A stretch of 64,000 nucleotides of DNA from contig CM055885.1 of the NCBI GenBank assembly GCA_029582165.1, positions 10,228,729 through 10,292,728 of the forward strand. Direction: 5' to 3'. The translations under genes were made by a program, and so were the position numbers. Of this stretch, positions 1-13,315 are shown in pieces. The number at the start of each line of letters is the position of its first letter. Position 1 is the first letter of the stretch. This DNA is from Portulaca oleracea. Taxonomy: Eukaryota; Streptophyta; Magnoliopsida; Caryophyllales; Portulacaceae. A model generated the notes under the pieces. That model was not told the origin of the DNA and did no database searches. It worked only from the letters and a program-made list of their open reading frames with translations.

Positions 1-680
<680 letters not shown>

Positions 681-738
681 GTTTTGAATGCGTAAAAGTA
701 TAACCATTCATTTAATAAGGAAAATCAATGATACAACC

Positions 739-1230
739 CTATCTACATAATAATTCTATACAATGTTTAAACTTTTGTGAACGATTTGCTATGAAAAGAG
801 TTCTATCACGAAGAATAGTTCTGATTGTATGGGGTACAGTATGGGAAGGTGTCCTGCAGTTTTTGAAACAAACCAAGTTTCTTACAGCCCATATGTTACA
901 AATGTAGCTGGTGATGCAAGCCATGGATAGAGATCTCCTCTATTACGGGGCTTTCCAAGTTAAAATCCTTTTACACCAATGCTCAAAATTGTGGCCATTT
1001 GTGGTGGGTACCAAAGTTGCAATCTCCTTTCTGACTTGTCTTGCACATGAGCATGTGAAGAGAAGATGATTTATGGTTTCTTGAGCCATGTGCCCTGTTC
1101 GATGTGTCACACCCCCATCCCCTATATCTAATCTCGTCCCACCATCGTCACCCTCGTCCAGCGACACACAACAGATTGAACAATGGAATGTAGCATACTT
1201 ACTTGGTATGTGACTCCTCGTCGGCGACAT
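739..1230 (-). pseudogene. LINE-B 3' end, unit 1 (zf-RVT tail), broken
   Basis: Minus-strand 3' end of an L1-type LINE. The region reads as a zf-RVT remnant with the motif HLLFTCSCARQVRKE followed by the C-terminal tail ending IELLCR-stop. It matches the C-terminal end of the full LINE at 7374-10697 residue by residue in spirit (ICNIWAVRN against IYNIWHARN, LRDRTLFI against LRDRTLFL). This copy is split into two reading frames near 925-943. It is a dead fragment that lacks the reverse transcriptase. Confidence 0.8.
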
Positions 1231-1793
1231 TGTCGGAATTATTCTCCTCTGTGCTTATCCCCTGTAACAAAGTATCAACAACACATGAACATCACTTTAA
1301 ATTCACCGTAAAATCACATTGGAGCTATGAAATTGGTGAACAATCAACCACAAAGAGGATTGTCACTCACCGACTTCATCCTTGCCGTCGATGTTGCTGA
1401 ATGTGTATGGTAAAAAAAATCGGCGATGCTTTATTTGAGAACCCCGGTGTGGTTGAGCAAGTTTGTCGACAAAACCCTAGAATATGCCGAATGGTCTGCT
1501 CGAATTCCTTGAAAAACCCTAGAACAAGACTAAAGTTTGCAGTGTGCTTGAGTACCGATATGGAAAAGTTTCAAAACTAGGGTTTTTCCTTGCTTGCACT
1601 TTCTCTCACCAAATCCCACAAATCCCGCGACATAATTAAATAAGCTGACATTTTTCTTCTTTTTTTTCCCACACGTGTGCAGGAATTTCAGTGGGGATGG
1701 TGGTTTTAATCTCAGCCGTTGGATCAAATTTGGAGGGCCAAGATCTTCTCTTCTCACCTTCTCACCTAAAGTTCCTTCTCACTGGATCCATTC

Positions 1794-1828
<35 letters not shown>

Positions 1829-1883
1829 TTGAATGCGTAAAAGTATAACCATTCATTTAATAAGGAAAATCAATGATACAACC

Positions 1884-2373
1884 CTATCTACATAATAATT
1901 CTATACAATGTTTAAACTTTTGTGAACGATTTGTTATGAAAAGAGTTTTATCACGAAGAATAGTTCTGATAGAATAGGGTACAAAATGGGAAGGTGTCCT
2001 GCAGTTTTTGAAACAAACCAAGTTTCTTACAGCCCATATGTTACAAATGTAGCTGGTGATGCAAGCCATGGATAGAGATCTCCTCTATTGTGGGGCTTTC
2101 CAAGTTAAAATCCTTTTACACCAATGCTCAAAAATGTGGCCATTTGTGGTGGGTACCAAAGTTGCAATCTCCTTTCTAACTTGTCTTGCACATGAGAATG
2201 TGAAGAGAAGATGATTTATGGTTTCTTGAGCCATGTGCCCTGTTCGATGTGTCACACCCCCATCCCCTATATCTAATCTCGTCCCACCATCGTCACCCTC
2301 GTCCAGCTACACACAACAGATTGAACAATGGAATGTAGCATACTTACTTGGTATGTGACTCCTCGTCGGCGAC
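1884..2373 (-). pseudogene. LINE-B 3' end, unit 2, broken
   Basis: Same LINE 3' end as in the other units. The last 61 codons (1884-2069) are open. The upstream zf-RVT remnant is interrupted by small differences, so the longer chimeric frame seen in units 3, 4, 6 and 7 is not continuous here. Confidence 0.75.
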
Positions 2374-2937
2374 ATTGTCGGAATTATTCTCCTCTGTGCT
2401 TGTCCCCTGTAACAAAGTATCAACAACACATGAACATCACTTTAATTCACCGTAAAATCACATTGGAGCTATGAAATTGGTGAACAATCAACCACAAAGA
2501 GGATTGTCACTCACTGACTTCATCCTTGCCGTCGATGTTGCTGAATGAGTATGGTAAAAAAAATCGGCGATGCTTTATTTGAGAACCCCGGTGTGGTTGA
2601 GCAAGTTTGTCGACAAAACCCTAGAATATGCCGAATGGTCTGCTCGATTTCCTTGAAAAACCCTAGAACAAGACTATAGTTTGCAGTGTGCTTGAGTACC
2701 GATATGGAAAAGTTTCAAAACTAGGGTTTTTCCTTGCTTGCACTTTCTCTCACCAAATCCCACAAATCCCGCGACATAATTAAATAAGCTGACATTTTTC
2801 TTCTTTTTTTTCCCACACGTGTGCAGGAATTTCAGTGGGGATGGTGGTTTTAATCTCAGCCGTTGGATCAGATTTGGAGGGCCAAGATCTTCTCTTCTCA
2901 CCTTCTCACCTAAAGTTCCTTCTCACTGGATCCTTTC

Positions 2938-3076
<139 letters not shown>

Positions 3077-3131
3077 TTGAATGCGTAAAAGTATAACCAT
3101 TCATTTAATAAGGAAAATCAATGATACAACC

Positions 3132-3623
3132 CTATCTACATAATAATTCTATACAATGTTTAAACTTTTGTGAACGATTTGCTATGAAAAGAGTTCTATC
3201 ACGAAGAATAGTTCTGTTAGTATGGGGTACAGTATGGGAAGTTGTCCTGCAGTTTTTGAAACAAACCAAGTTTCTTACAGCCCATATGTTACAAATGTAG
3301 CTGGTGATGCAAGCCATGGATAGAGATCTCTTCCATTGTGAGGCTTTCCAAGTTAAAATCCTTTTACACCAATGCTCTAAATTGTGGCCATTTGTGGTGG
3401 GTACCAAAGTTGCAATCTCCTTTCTGACTTGTCTTGCACATGAGCATGTGAAGAGAAGATGATTTTTGGTTTCTTGAGCCATGTGCCCTGTTCGATGTGT
3501 CACACCCCCATCCCCTATATCTAATCTCGTCCTACCATCGTCACCCTCGTCCAGCGGCACACAACATATTGAACAATGGAATGTAGCATACTTACTTGGT
3601 ATGTGACTCCTCGTCGGCGACAT
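3132..3623 (-). pseudogene. LINE-B 3' end fused to gene-like part, unit 3 (163 aa open)
   Basis: A 163-codon frame runs across the junction. It starts MSPTRSHIPSKY in the gene-like part, passes through a Gly/Asp-rich segment, then enters the LINE zf-RVT remnant and ends IELLCR. The first two zinc ligands of zf-RVT (Cys-Pro-Met-Cys) are lost at the junction and replaced by HMAQET. Expression is unproven. The frame is open in four units, but sequence identity between units alone could explain that. Confidence 0.7.
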
Positions 3624-4192
3624 TGTCGGAATTATTCTCCTCTGTGCTTATCCCCTGTAACAAAGTATCAACAACACATGAACATCACTTCAAATTCACC
3701 GTAAAATCACATTGGAGCTATGAAATTGGTGAACAATCAACCACAAAGAGGATTGTCACTCACCGACTTCATCTTTGCCGTCGATGTTGCTGAATGTGTA
3801 TGGTAAAATAAATCGGCGATGCTTTATTTGAGAACCTCGGTGTGGTTGAGCAAGTTTGTCGACAAAACCCTAGAATATGCCGAATGGTCTGCTCGAATTT
3901 CTTGAAAAACCCTAAAACAAGACTAAAGTTTGCAGTGTGCTTGAGTACCGATATGGAAAAGTTTCAAAACTGAGGTTTTTCCTTGCTTGCACTTTCTCTC
4001 ACCAAATCCCACAAATCCCGCGACATAATTAAATAAGCTGACATTTTTCTTCTTTTTTTTATTCCCACAACACGTGTGCAGGAATTTCAGTGGGGATGGT
4101 GGTTTTAATCTCAGCCGTTGGATCAGATTTGGAGGGCCAAGATCTTCTCTTCTCACCTACTCACCTAAAGTTCCTTCTCACTAGATCCATTC

Positions 4193-4291
<99 letters not shown>

Positions 4292-4346
4292 TTGAATGTG
4301 TAAAAGTATAACCATTCATTTAATAAGGAAAATCAATGATACATTC

Positions 4347-4838
4347 CTATCTACATAATAATTCTATACAATGTTTAAACTTTTGTGAACGATTTGCTAT
4401 GAAAAGAGTTCTATCACGAAGAATAGTTCTGATAGTATGGGGTACAGTATGGGAAGGTGCCCTGCAGTTTTTGAAACAAACCAAGTTTCTTACAGCCCAT
4501 ATGTTACAAATGTAGCTGGTGATGCAAGCCATGGATAGAGATCTCTTCCATTGTGGGGCTTTCCAAGTTAAAATCCTTTTACACCAATGCTCAAAATTGT
4601 GGCCATTTGTGGTGGGTACCAAAGTTGCAATCTCCTTTCTGACTTGTCTTGCACATGAGCATGTGAAGAGAAGATGATTTATGGTTTCTTGAGCCATGTG
4701 CCCTGTTCGATGTGTCACACCCCCATCCCCTATATCTAATCTCGTCCCACCATCGTCACCCTCGTCCAGCGACACACAACAGATTGAACAATGGAATGTA
4801 GCATACTTACTTGGTATGTGACTCCTCGTCGGCGACAT
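4347..4838 (-). pseudogene. LINE-B 3' end fused to gene-like part, unit 4 (163 aa open)
   Basis: Same 163-codon chimeric frame as in unit 3, with only scattered substitutions. It lies between the unit's (TA)n tract (4196-4288) on the left and the gene-like block on the right. Confidence 0.7.
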
Positions 4839-5404
4839 TGTCGGAATTATTCTCCTCTGTGCTTATCCCCTGTAACAAAGTATCAACAACACATGAACCT
4901 CACTTCAAATTCACCGTAAAATCACATTGGAACTATGAAATTGGTGAACAATCAACCACAAAGAGGATTGTCACTCACCGACTTCATCTTTGCCGTCGAT
5001 GTTGCTGAATGTGTATGGTAAAAAAATCGGCGATGCTTTATTTGAGAACCCCGGTGTGGTTGAGCAAGTTTGTCGACAAAACCCTAGAATATGCCGAATG
5101 GTCTGCTCGAATTCCTTGAAAAACCCTAGAACAAGACTAAAGTTTGCAGTGTGCTTGAGTACCGATATGGAAAAGTTTCAAAACTGGGGTTTTTCCTTGC
5201 TTGCACTTTCTCTCACCAAATCCCACAAATCCCGCGACATAATTAAATAAGCTGACATTTTTCTTCTTTTTTTTTCCCACAACACGTGTGCAGGAATTTC
5301 AGTGGGGATGGTGGTTTTAATCTCAGCCGTTGGATCAGATTTGGATGGCCAAGATCTTCTCTTCTCACCTTCTCACCTAAAGTTCCTTCTCACTGGATCC
5401 AGTC

Positions 5405-5475
<71 letters not shown>

Positions 5476-5530
5476 TTGAATGCGTAAAAGTATAACCATT
5501 CATTTAATAAGGAAAATCAATGATACAACC

Positions 5531-6022
5531 CTATCTACATAATAATTCTATACAATGTTTAAACTTTTGTGAACGATTTGCTATGAAAAGAGTTCTATCA
5601 CGAAGAATAGTTCTGATAGTATGGGGTACAGTATGGGAAGGTGTCCTGGAGTTTTTGAAACAAACCAAGTTTCTTACAGCCCATATGTTACAAATGTAGC
5701 TGGTGATGCAAGCCATGGATAGAGATCTCTTCCATTGTGGGGCTTTCTAAGTTAAAATCCTTTTACACCAATGCTCAAAATTGTGGCCATTTGTGGTGGG
5801 TACCAAAGTTGCAATCTCCTTACTGACTTGTCTTGCACATGAGCATGTGAAGAGAAGATGATTTATGGTTTCTTGAGCCATGTGCCCTCTTCGATGTGTC
5901 ACACCCCCATCCCCTATATCTAATCTCGTCCCACCATCGTCACCCTCGTCCAGCGACACACAACATATTGAACAATGGAATGTAGCATACTTACTTGGTA
6001 TGTGACTCCTCGTCGGCGACAT
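5531..6022 (-). pseudogene. LINE-B 3' end, unit 5, broken
   Basis: Same fragment as the other units, with the reading frame broken between 5716 and 5747. The upstream 91 codons and the terminal 61 codons are each open. Confidence 0.75.
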
Positions 6023-6591
6023 TGTCGGAATTATTCTCCTTTGTGCTTATCCCCTATAACAAAGTATCAACAACACATGAACATCACTTCAAATTCACCG
6101 TAAAATCACATTGGAGCTATGAAATTGGTGAACAATCAACCACAAAGAGGATTATCACTCACTGACTTCATCCTTGCCGTCGATGTTGCTGAATGTGTAT
6201 GGTAAAAAAAATCGGCGATGCTTTATTTGAGAACCCCGGTGTGGTTTAGCAAGTTTGTCGACAAAACCCTAGAATATGCCGAATGGTCTGCTCGAATTCC
6301 TTGAAAAACCCTAGAACAAGACTAAAGTTTGCAGTGTGCTTGAGTACCGATATGGAAAAGTTTCAAAACTGGGGTTTTTCCTTGCTTGCACTTTCTCTCA
6401 CCAAATCCAACAAATCCCGCGACATAATTAAATAAGCTGACATTTTTCTTCTTTTTTTTTTTCCCACAACACGTGTGCAGGAATTTCAGTGGGGATGGTG
6501 GTTTTAATCTCAGCCATTGGATCAGATTTGGAGGGCCAAGATCTTCTCTTCTCACCTTCTCACCTAAAGTTCCTTCTCACTGGATCCATTC

Positions 6592-6664
<73 letters not shown>

Positions 6665-6667
<3 letters not shown>

Positions 6668-6742
6668 GAATTCCTTGTATGTAAATATATATCATTGATT
6701 TTCCTTATTAAATGAATGGTTATACTTTTACCCATTCAAAAC
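6665..6742 (+). mobile_element. Inverted LINE-B 3' tail
   Basis: This stretch is the reverse complement of the start of every array unit: ATCATTGATTTTCC at its left, then AATGAATGGTTATAC, ending CCCATTCAAAAC and followed by (AT)n. It is therefore a LINE-B 3' UTR end in the opposite orientation to the array copies, with only about 50 bp of LINE and its (TA)n tail. It shares the variant CCCATT (GAATGGG on the other strand) with the copies at 12047 and 14419, whereas most array A units have GAATGCG. Confidence 0.6.
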
Positions 6743-6760
6743 ATATATATATATATATAT

Positions 6761-7291
6761 AGGATAATTGGATTCTAATAATCCCTACTTTCACCAATTG
6801 GACAATGGTGGACCGTACTTTCACTTTGTATTCTGGTGGTCCAAAAAAAAATAAAATTGGATTGTAGTGGTACCAAATCCACATCCACATTCTTCTTATT
6901 TTTTTCATTCCTACACTATATTGTTTTTGTTTTTTTCATTCCTGCCCCTAGAAAGTTAATGAATTGTAGTTTCTAAAACATTTTTAAAATTATTTTTTTG
7001 AGACTTCGAATAATTATTATGATTTTTTAAAAATAATAAAAGTGAAAAAATCGTAAAAAATAATAAAAAAATTAAAAAAATTTGGGAGAAACGCTGTAAA
7101 TTCATTAAAAATCATTGTAAAGTGTTATACTAAGTTTTGAATCAAATCCAACACAAAATCTATGATTCCCTTGAAAATATCCCACTACAATCCAATTTTA
7201 TTTTATTTTGGACCACCAGAATACAAAGTGAAAGTACCGTCCACCATTGTCCAATTGGTGAAAGTAGGGATTATTAGAATCCAATTATCCT
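6761..7291. mobile_element. Foldback MITE with ~110-bp terminal inverted repeats
   Basis: The left end begins AGGATAATTGGATTCTAAT and the right end is its reverse complement (…ATTAGAATCCAATTATCCT). The match continues about 110 bp (6761-6872 against 7181-7291) with few mismatches. The centre is AT-rich with no coding sequence. The element sits in a TA tract, so the target duplication cannot be resolved. The long TIRs suggest a Mutator-type non-autonomous element; this is inference. Confidence 0.75.
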
Positions 7292-7373
7292 CTATATATA
7301 TATATATTTTTTTTTTTTCTTTTTTGAAAAGATGTGATATAAATTCAAGAAACAGGGAAAATCATATTACAAC

Positions 7374-10300
7374 CTAAATGCACAACATATCTATGTAGTA
7401 TGAGCTCTTTCTTGAGTTTTTTGTAAGGAAAAGCGTTCTATCCCTAAGATGATGTTTAATGGTTTGAAACACACTAATTGGATCCTTCCTAACATTCTTG
7501 AAAGATAATGTATTCCTCGCATGCCATATGTTGTATATGTAAGAAACATAGACGACAAACACAATCTGTTTCCGTATCTTAGTGTTCTTGAGGTTAAGCA
7601 TTTTCCTACCCCAATGATCCCAGCTTGTTGCGTTTGGAAGCTTGATCCACTTGTTCAGTTGCTCTCTGATCTGTTGGGCGTATGTGCATTCATACAGGAG
7701 ATGCTCTATTGTCTCTTCATGGTTACTACACATTGGGCAATTTGGTTGAATGTTAGTAGTGTGCAATCTGGTTTTCACTTTAATTCTTCCATGGAGCGCC
7801 ATCCATGCACAAAAGGAGTGTCTTGGGGTATTGTGTGTGTTCCAAATAATCCTTGCCCAAGGCCATTTGGCAGTTTCTTTGTCTAGTGCTTTGTAACCCA
7901 TGGTCACTGAGTAATGAGTTCTGGGGACATTTGCTTCATTTAGCTGTTCTTTTACATCACAAAGTTTCTTGAAATACCAAGACGTGTCCCCCTTCGGTTG
8001 GTAAGTCCACCAGTCTTGTCTTTGGATGTATTTTTCATGAATCCATTTGACCCAAAGGCTTTCTTTTTGATCGGCGATTGTCATAATTTGCTTGGCAATC
8101 AAGGCCGTGTTCCAGATCTTCAGATTTTTAATGCCCAGTCCTCCAAAAGATTTTGGCCTGCAGATTGTGGCCCAGCTAATTGGGGGGATCTTAGAATAAT
8201 GGATATCGGCCCCCCAGAGAAAATTACGGCAGATCCTTGTGATTTGATCAATGACATGTTGTGGGATGATCAGAATAGATGCCCAGTAAGAGTAAACACC
8301 CATAAGTACTGTGTTGATGAGAGTAACCCTTCCAGCATAGGAGATATTTGCTGTTCTCCATGTTTTGATTCTCGCTGTGAGTTTTTCTACCAGTTTTTGA
8401 CAATCCATCTTGCTCAACCGACCATCAGTAATCGGCATACCAAGGTAGTAAAAAGGGAGATCTCCTTCTTCGAAATTTGTAATCCGTAGGATATGCTCTT
8501 TGATGCATTGTGTTGTACCACTAATCATGACCTTGGATTTGTTTGCGTTGGAGGTAAGCCCAGAGACATGTGCAAAATGAGACAGGATGTTTACTATTCT
8601 CTGAACTGTAGAAGGATCTGCCGCTGAGAATATCATCAAATCATCCGCAAAGATCAGATGTGTAATATTTAATTTCTTACATCGAGGGAAGAATTTGAAA
8701 TATGTCTCTTTAGCTGTTGCACTCAGGCTCCTTGAGAGATATTCCATAGTAAGGACAAAGAGGAGCGGGGATATCGGATCCCCTTGTCTTAATCCTTTGG
8801 ATCCTTTGAAGTAACCATGTGTGCCTCCGTTTATCTGAACTGTATAATAGGTGGAAGAGATGCATATCATGATCCACTGAACAAATTGTGGGGGAAATTT
8901 ATACCCAAGCAGAGTTTCTTGGATAAATCCCCAGTTGACACTGTCAAATGCCTTTGGATCCTTTGAAAATGCATTTTGCCTTGGACACTTTCCTGCGAAA
9001 ACCTCGGGATAGTTCATGGCACATTAGAACATTATGAAGGAGTTCTCTCCCTGGGATGAATGTCGTTTGACTTTCATTGATTAGATGAGGAAGGACTGCC
9101 TTCATTCTTGAAGCTATCAATTTAGAAACTGTCTTGTAAAAGGTGTTGCAGCAAGAGATTGGCCTGAAGTCAGCTACCGTAGATGGGTTGTCTGTTTTGG
9201 GAATGAGAGCAAGGGTTGTAGAGTTCAGTGCAGGCATCATCCGTCCTATCTCAAAGAATTCATTAATTGCTGCACAGAATAATTCTTCTAGCTGGGGCCA
9301 AGCATTTTTGTAAAAACCACTAGAGTACCCGTCAGGACCAGGAGATTTAGTATTCGGGATCGAGAAAAGGGCTTCCTTAATATCCCTCTTACTGAAAGGT
9401 ATGTACAAGCTGATTTGTTGTTGTGGAGAAAAAAACGTTCCTGGTTGGATGATGGATTGGTCAATGTGATGTGAGTGATCAATGTTCGCACCCAGGAGGG
9501 TTTGGAAATATTGAGCAAGGTGATCACCAACATTTTGAAACCCAGTAATAATTTGACCATTCTGATTGGAAATCGAATGCACTGTTGAAGTGTTTTTTCC
9601 TCTTCTTCATCTTGCTGAAAAAGAAAGCAGAACATGTATCACCAAGTGCGATATTATCTATCTTGCTTTGCTGTGAAATAAGCTGCTGAGCAGATTTTAG
9701 GATGGTTTTGTAGTGTTCCTTGGCCGCATTTTCTTCTCTATGGAGTTGTTGACAGTTTGGTGCTGTGATAAGCGTGGTTTGCAGGTGTAGAAGAGCTTCC
9801 CTGGCTGCCTTACATTGTTGATGTATGTCAGCATACTTGTGTCTATTTAGAGCTTTAAGAGCAGGTTTGAGTGATTTTTGCATATGATAGAGAGCGTGCA
9901 TTGGGGATCCAGGTTTGACATTCTGTAGAGCAGTTTCAATAATGTCGCCGTAAGTTGGGTCATTTACCCACATATCACAAAAACGGAAGCTTGCTTGCAC
10001 TTCTGGTCCCTCCATAAATTCCACTAAAATTTGTTTATGATCAGAGAGGCTTTGTGGAAGATAAGAAGCAGTCACCAGATCAGTAGCAATTAACCAATTT
10101 TCATTGTGAAAAATCCTATCAATCTTGGATTGAACATGACTGTTGGACCATGTGTGTGTTGCACCATGACAATGTATCTCGATCGGTGATAATCCACACA
10201 AGTTTGGAAATCCTGAGTTTCAAAATGATGCACAGGGTGCCATTGATTCTGTCATCGCGATGTAAGATGGAGTTGAAATCTCCCAAAACACACCAAGCTC

Positions 10301-10697
10301 CATCAACACTTTCAGAAATATGTCTTAGGTTTTCCCAAAGGCTTAATCTTTCCTCCATTCGATTAACACCATAGAAAAAAGTGTAAAAAATTTTGGTGTC
10401 TCTACTGAGGTCATGTATCTGGCAGTGAATATATTGAACATTTGTTTGAATAAGCTGCACGTGCACTTTGTTTTGTCGCCAGGCAAGATAGATTCTACCC
10501 CCTAAATGAGTATTGAAATTACTGATTGAAGACCATGTCTTAAACATACCTTGAGACAGTACAGATTCATTGTGAGCCTTCACCTTGGTTTCAAGCAAAC
10601 AGACTACAGAAGGTTGTATATCATGCAAGAAGTACAACACGTCTTCTTGCTTTCTGGGGTCATTGAGACCCCTTACATTCCATATGAGGAACTTCAT
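7374..10697 (-). pseudogene. LINE-A ORF2: endonuclease-reverse transcriptase, frameshifted
   Basis: ORF2 starts at 10697 with MKFLIWNVRG. The APE-type endonuclease shows WNVRG, LETK, GDFN and, after a frame change near 10200, the terminal SDH motif. The reverse transcriptase has KSPGPDG, ALIPK, FRPISCCN, then after a one-base frame change near 8970 KAFDSVNW, the block GLRQGDPISPLLF, and the catalytic FADD. A zf-RVT finger (CPMC…HLLYEC) and a short C-terminal tail ending DMLCI follow. Frame changes near 10200, 9590 and 8970 break the protein. It would copy its RNA at a nicked genomic target (target-primed reverse transcription). The active-site aspartates are retained, so loss of function comes from the frame breaks. 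Confidence 0.88.
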
Positions 10698-11923
10698 TAC
10701 TGGTCTTTAGCAGACCCACTGGAACTTTTATCCATGACAGTGCCTTCATCTCCTTCATTCATTGCTTGTTCTTGTGTATCATCATCTCTATCCTCCTCAT
10801 TTGATTCAAGGGTAGTGAACCTGTTTTTGATTGGTGTCTGCTCTTTGCTAGGTGCTGCTTTGCTTGGAAATTGCCTGGATGTAATTTTTGATTGCATAAT
10901 AAAGCCGTTTCCATCGACCTGTCTTTGATATTGCTTCTTTACCTTCCATATTTGCCTCTGATTCTGTCTCGCAGGTGTGTTTAAAATGTTTTCCTCTTTC
11001 TTCTTGTATTCGTCAGTCTGATGCCCCATCATATGACAGTTTGAGCATTTAATTGGCTTCCAATCATACTCAACCTTCTGTGAGACAACAATATCATTCT
11101 CATTGAGGAATTTGATCTCATCCGGTAGTTGTGTATCTATTTTCACCTCAATCAGAACTCTTGCAGCAGTTAGAATTGTCCTGTCCCTAGTTGCTTTGTC
11201 TGTTTTGATGGGCACTCCCACCAAACTTGCTAAACTCCCCAGATTCTGTTTGCTCCAATATTGAATGTCTAAATGCAGGAACTTGACCCAAACTGGTAGA
11301 GTTTTAATGGCATCCAGATCAATTTTCTGGGAAGGAGTCCATGGTTTCACAACTAGGGGTTTATTGTCAAAGAAGAAAATTCCCCTATTGATTACCTCTT
11401 TTCGGTGTTCTTCCTTCTCAAATCTGACCAAGAACAAACCTTTCCTAATTGTTGCGATTTTGTTGATGCTGTAGCAGCCCCAAATTCTTCTTAGGAATCC
11501 ATCAATAATCGGGAATGGCGGGTTAGCTCCAATCACACAGCAGAGGATAGAATTTTGCCAGTATTCTACCTCTTTTTCCACTTCAATTTTTTCGATCTTT
11601 GCTAGATGCACCCCATCAACGATTTCGGCTTACTTGAATTCCAGTGAGGTGCCTTCATCTGGGTCGACCAGAGAGGCGTATGAGGTTGCAATTTGCAGAT
11701 CATTTGATTTTTCGATCTGATGAATAACATTCGATTTTTCGGAGCTTCAATTTTGGTCGCTAGATCTTATTCGTTGCCCTTCCTGAAACTCTCCTTGAAC
11801 TGCATGTGTGTCATTTGTGAGCTGCTGAGTTTTTGTGCTTTCGATCTGATGAATAACATTAGATCGTGTGTTTATACGTTTGTTGTTTCCAGATTGATGC
11901 AAGTTCTTCTTTGTCTTTGCCAT
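10697..11923 (-). pseudogene. LINE-A ORF1: DUF4283 / zinc-knuckle protein, with internal stops
   Basis: The likely start is the ATG at 11923 (MAKTKKNLHQ), whose frame stops at 11747. A second stop lies near 11630. From about 11611 the frame is open for 304 codons: a DUF4283 domain (VEYWQNSILCCVIG … GLFLVRFEKEEHRKEV … PLVVKPW), then a zinc knuckle CSNCHMMGHQTDEY in which the last Cys of CX2CX4HX4C is Tyr, then a basic, acidic-ended tail. ORF1 proteins of plant L1s bind their own RNA. A nearly identical ~19-bp stretch (TTATTCATCAGATCGAAA) is present twice at the 5' end, suggesting a small duplication that disturbed the frame. Confidence 0.82.
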
Positions 11924-11984
11924 TGCAGGGGTCGGTGAGAGCTTCTCTCTCAACCCTAGACAGAGAAAATCTTTTTTTTGTCTT

Positions 11985-12049
<65 letters not shown>

Positions 12050-12104
12050 TTGAATGGGTAAAAGTATAACCATTCATTTAATAAGGAAAATCAATGATAC
12101 AACC

Positions 12105-12650
12105 CTATCTACATAATAATTCTAAACAATGTTTAAACTTTTGTGAACGATTTGCTATGAAAAGAGTTCTATCACGAAGAATAGTTCTGATAGTATGGGG
12201 TACAGTATGGGAAGGTGTCCTGTAGTTTTTGAAACAAACCAAGTTTCTTACAGCCCATATGTTACAAATGTAGCTGGTGATGCAAGCCATGGATAGAGAT
12301 CTCTTCCATTGTAGGGCTTTCCAAGTTAAAATCCTTTTACACCAATGCTCAAAATTGTGGCCATTTGTGGTGGGTACCAAAGTTGCAATCTCCTTTCTGA
12401 CTTGTCTTGCACATGAGCATGTGAAGAGAAGATGATTTATGGTTTCTTGAGCCATGTGCCCTGTTCGATGTGTCACACCCCCATCCCCTATATCTAATCT
12501 CGTCCCACCATCGTCACCCTCGTCCAGCGACACACAACAGATTGAACAATGGAATGTAGCATGCATACTTGGTATGTGACTCCTCGTCGGCGACATTGTC
12601 AGAATTATTCTCCTCTGTGCTTGTCCCCTGTAACAAAGTATCAACAACAC
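12105..12650 (-). pseudogene. LINE-B 3' end fused to gene-like part, unit 6 (181 aa open)
   Basis: The chimeric frame is open for 181 codons here, 18 codons longer at the N-terminus than in units 3, 4 and 7 (MLLILCYRGQ precedes MSPTRS). It ends LELLCR. The content is otherwise the same zf-RVT remnant. Confidence 0.7.
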
Positions 12651-13159
12651 ATGAACATCACTTTAAATTCACCGTAAAATCACATTGGAGCTATGAAATT
12701 GGTGAACAATCAACCACAAAGAGGATTGTCACTCACCGACTTCATCCTTGCCGTCGATGTTGCTGAATGTGTATGGTAAAAAAAATCGGCGATGCTTTAT
12801 TTGAGAACCCCGGTGTGGTTGAGCAAGTTTGTCGACAAAACCCTAGAATATGCCGAATGGTCTGCTCGAATTCCTTGAAAAACCCTAGAACAAGACTATA
12901 GTTTGCAGTGTGCTTGAGTACCGACATGGAAAAGTTTCAAAACTAGGGTTTTTCCTTGCTTGCACTTTCTCTCACCAAATCCCACAAATCCCGCGACATA
13001 ATTAAATAAGCTGACATTTTTCTTCTTTTTTTTCCCACACGTGTGCAGGAATTTCAGTGGGGATGGTGGTTTAAATCTCAGCCGTTGGATCAGATTTGGA
13101 GGGCCAAGATCTTCTCTTCTCACCTTCTCACCTAAAGTTCCTTCTCACTGGATCCATTC

Positions 13160-13260
<101 letters not shown>

Positions 13261-13315
13261 TTGAATGCGTAAAAGTATAACCATTCATTTAATAAGGAAA
13301 ATCAATGATACAACC

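Larger units (their letters stand above)
7307..11989 (-). mobile_element. LINE-A: near full-length L1-type retrotransposon
   Basis: A minus-strand LINE with ORF1 (DUF4283 plus zinc knuckle), ORF2 (endonuclease, reverse transcriptase, zf-RVT), a short 3' UTR and a poly(A) seen as a T-run at 7307-7325. The right (5') end abuts the TA tract at 11990, after which the tandem array resumes. Length is about 4.7 kb, slightly short for a plant L1 of this class. Several frameshifts and stops make it non-autonomous now. Confidence 0.88.

Noticed and set aside
7521..8489. Plus-strand reading frames of 121 and 163 codons
   Set aside because: They are antisense to the LINE-A reverse transcriptase region, which has clear motifs on the minus strand.
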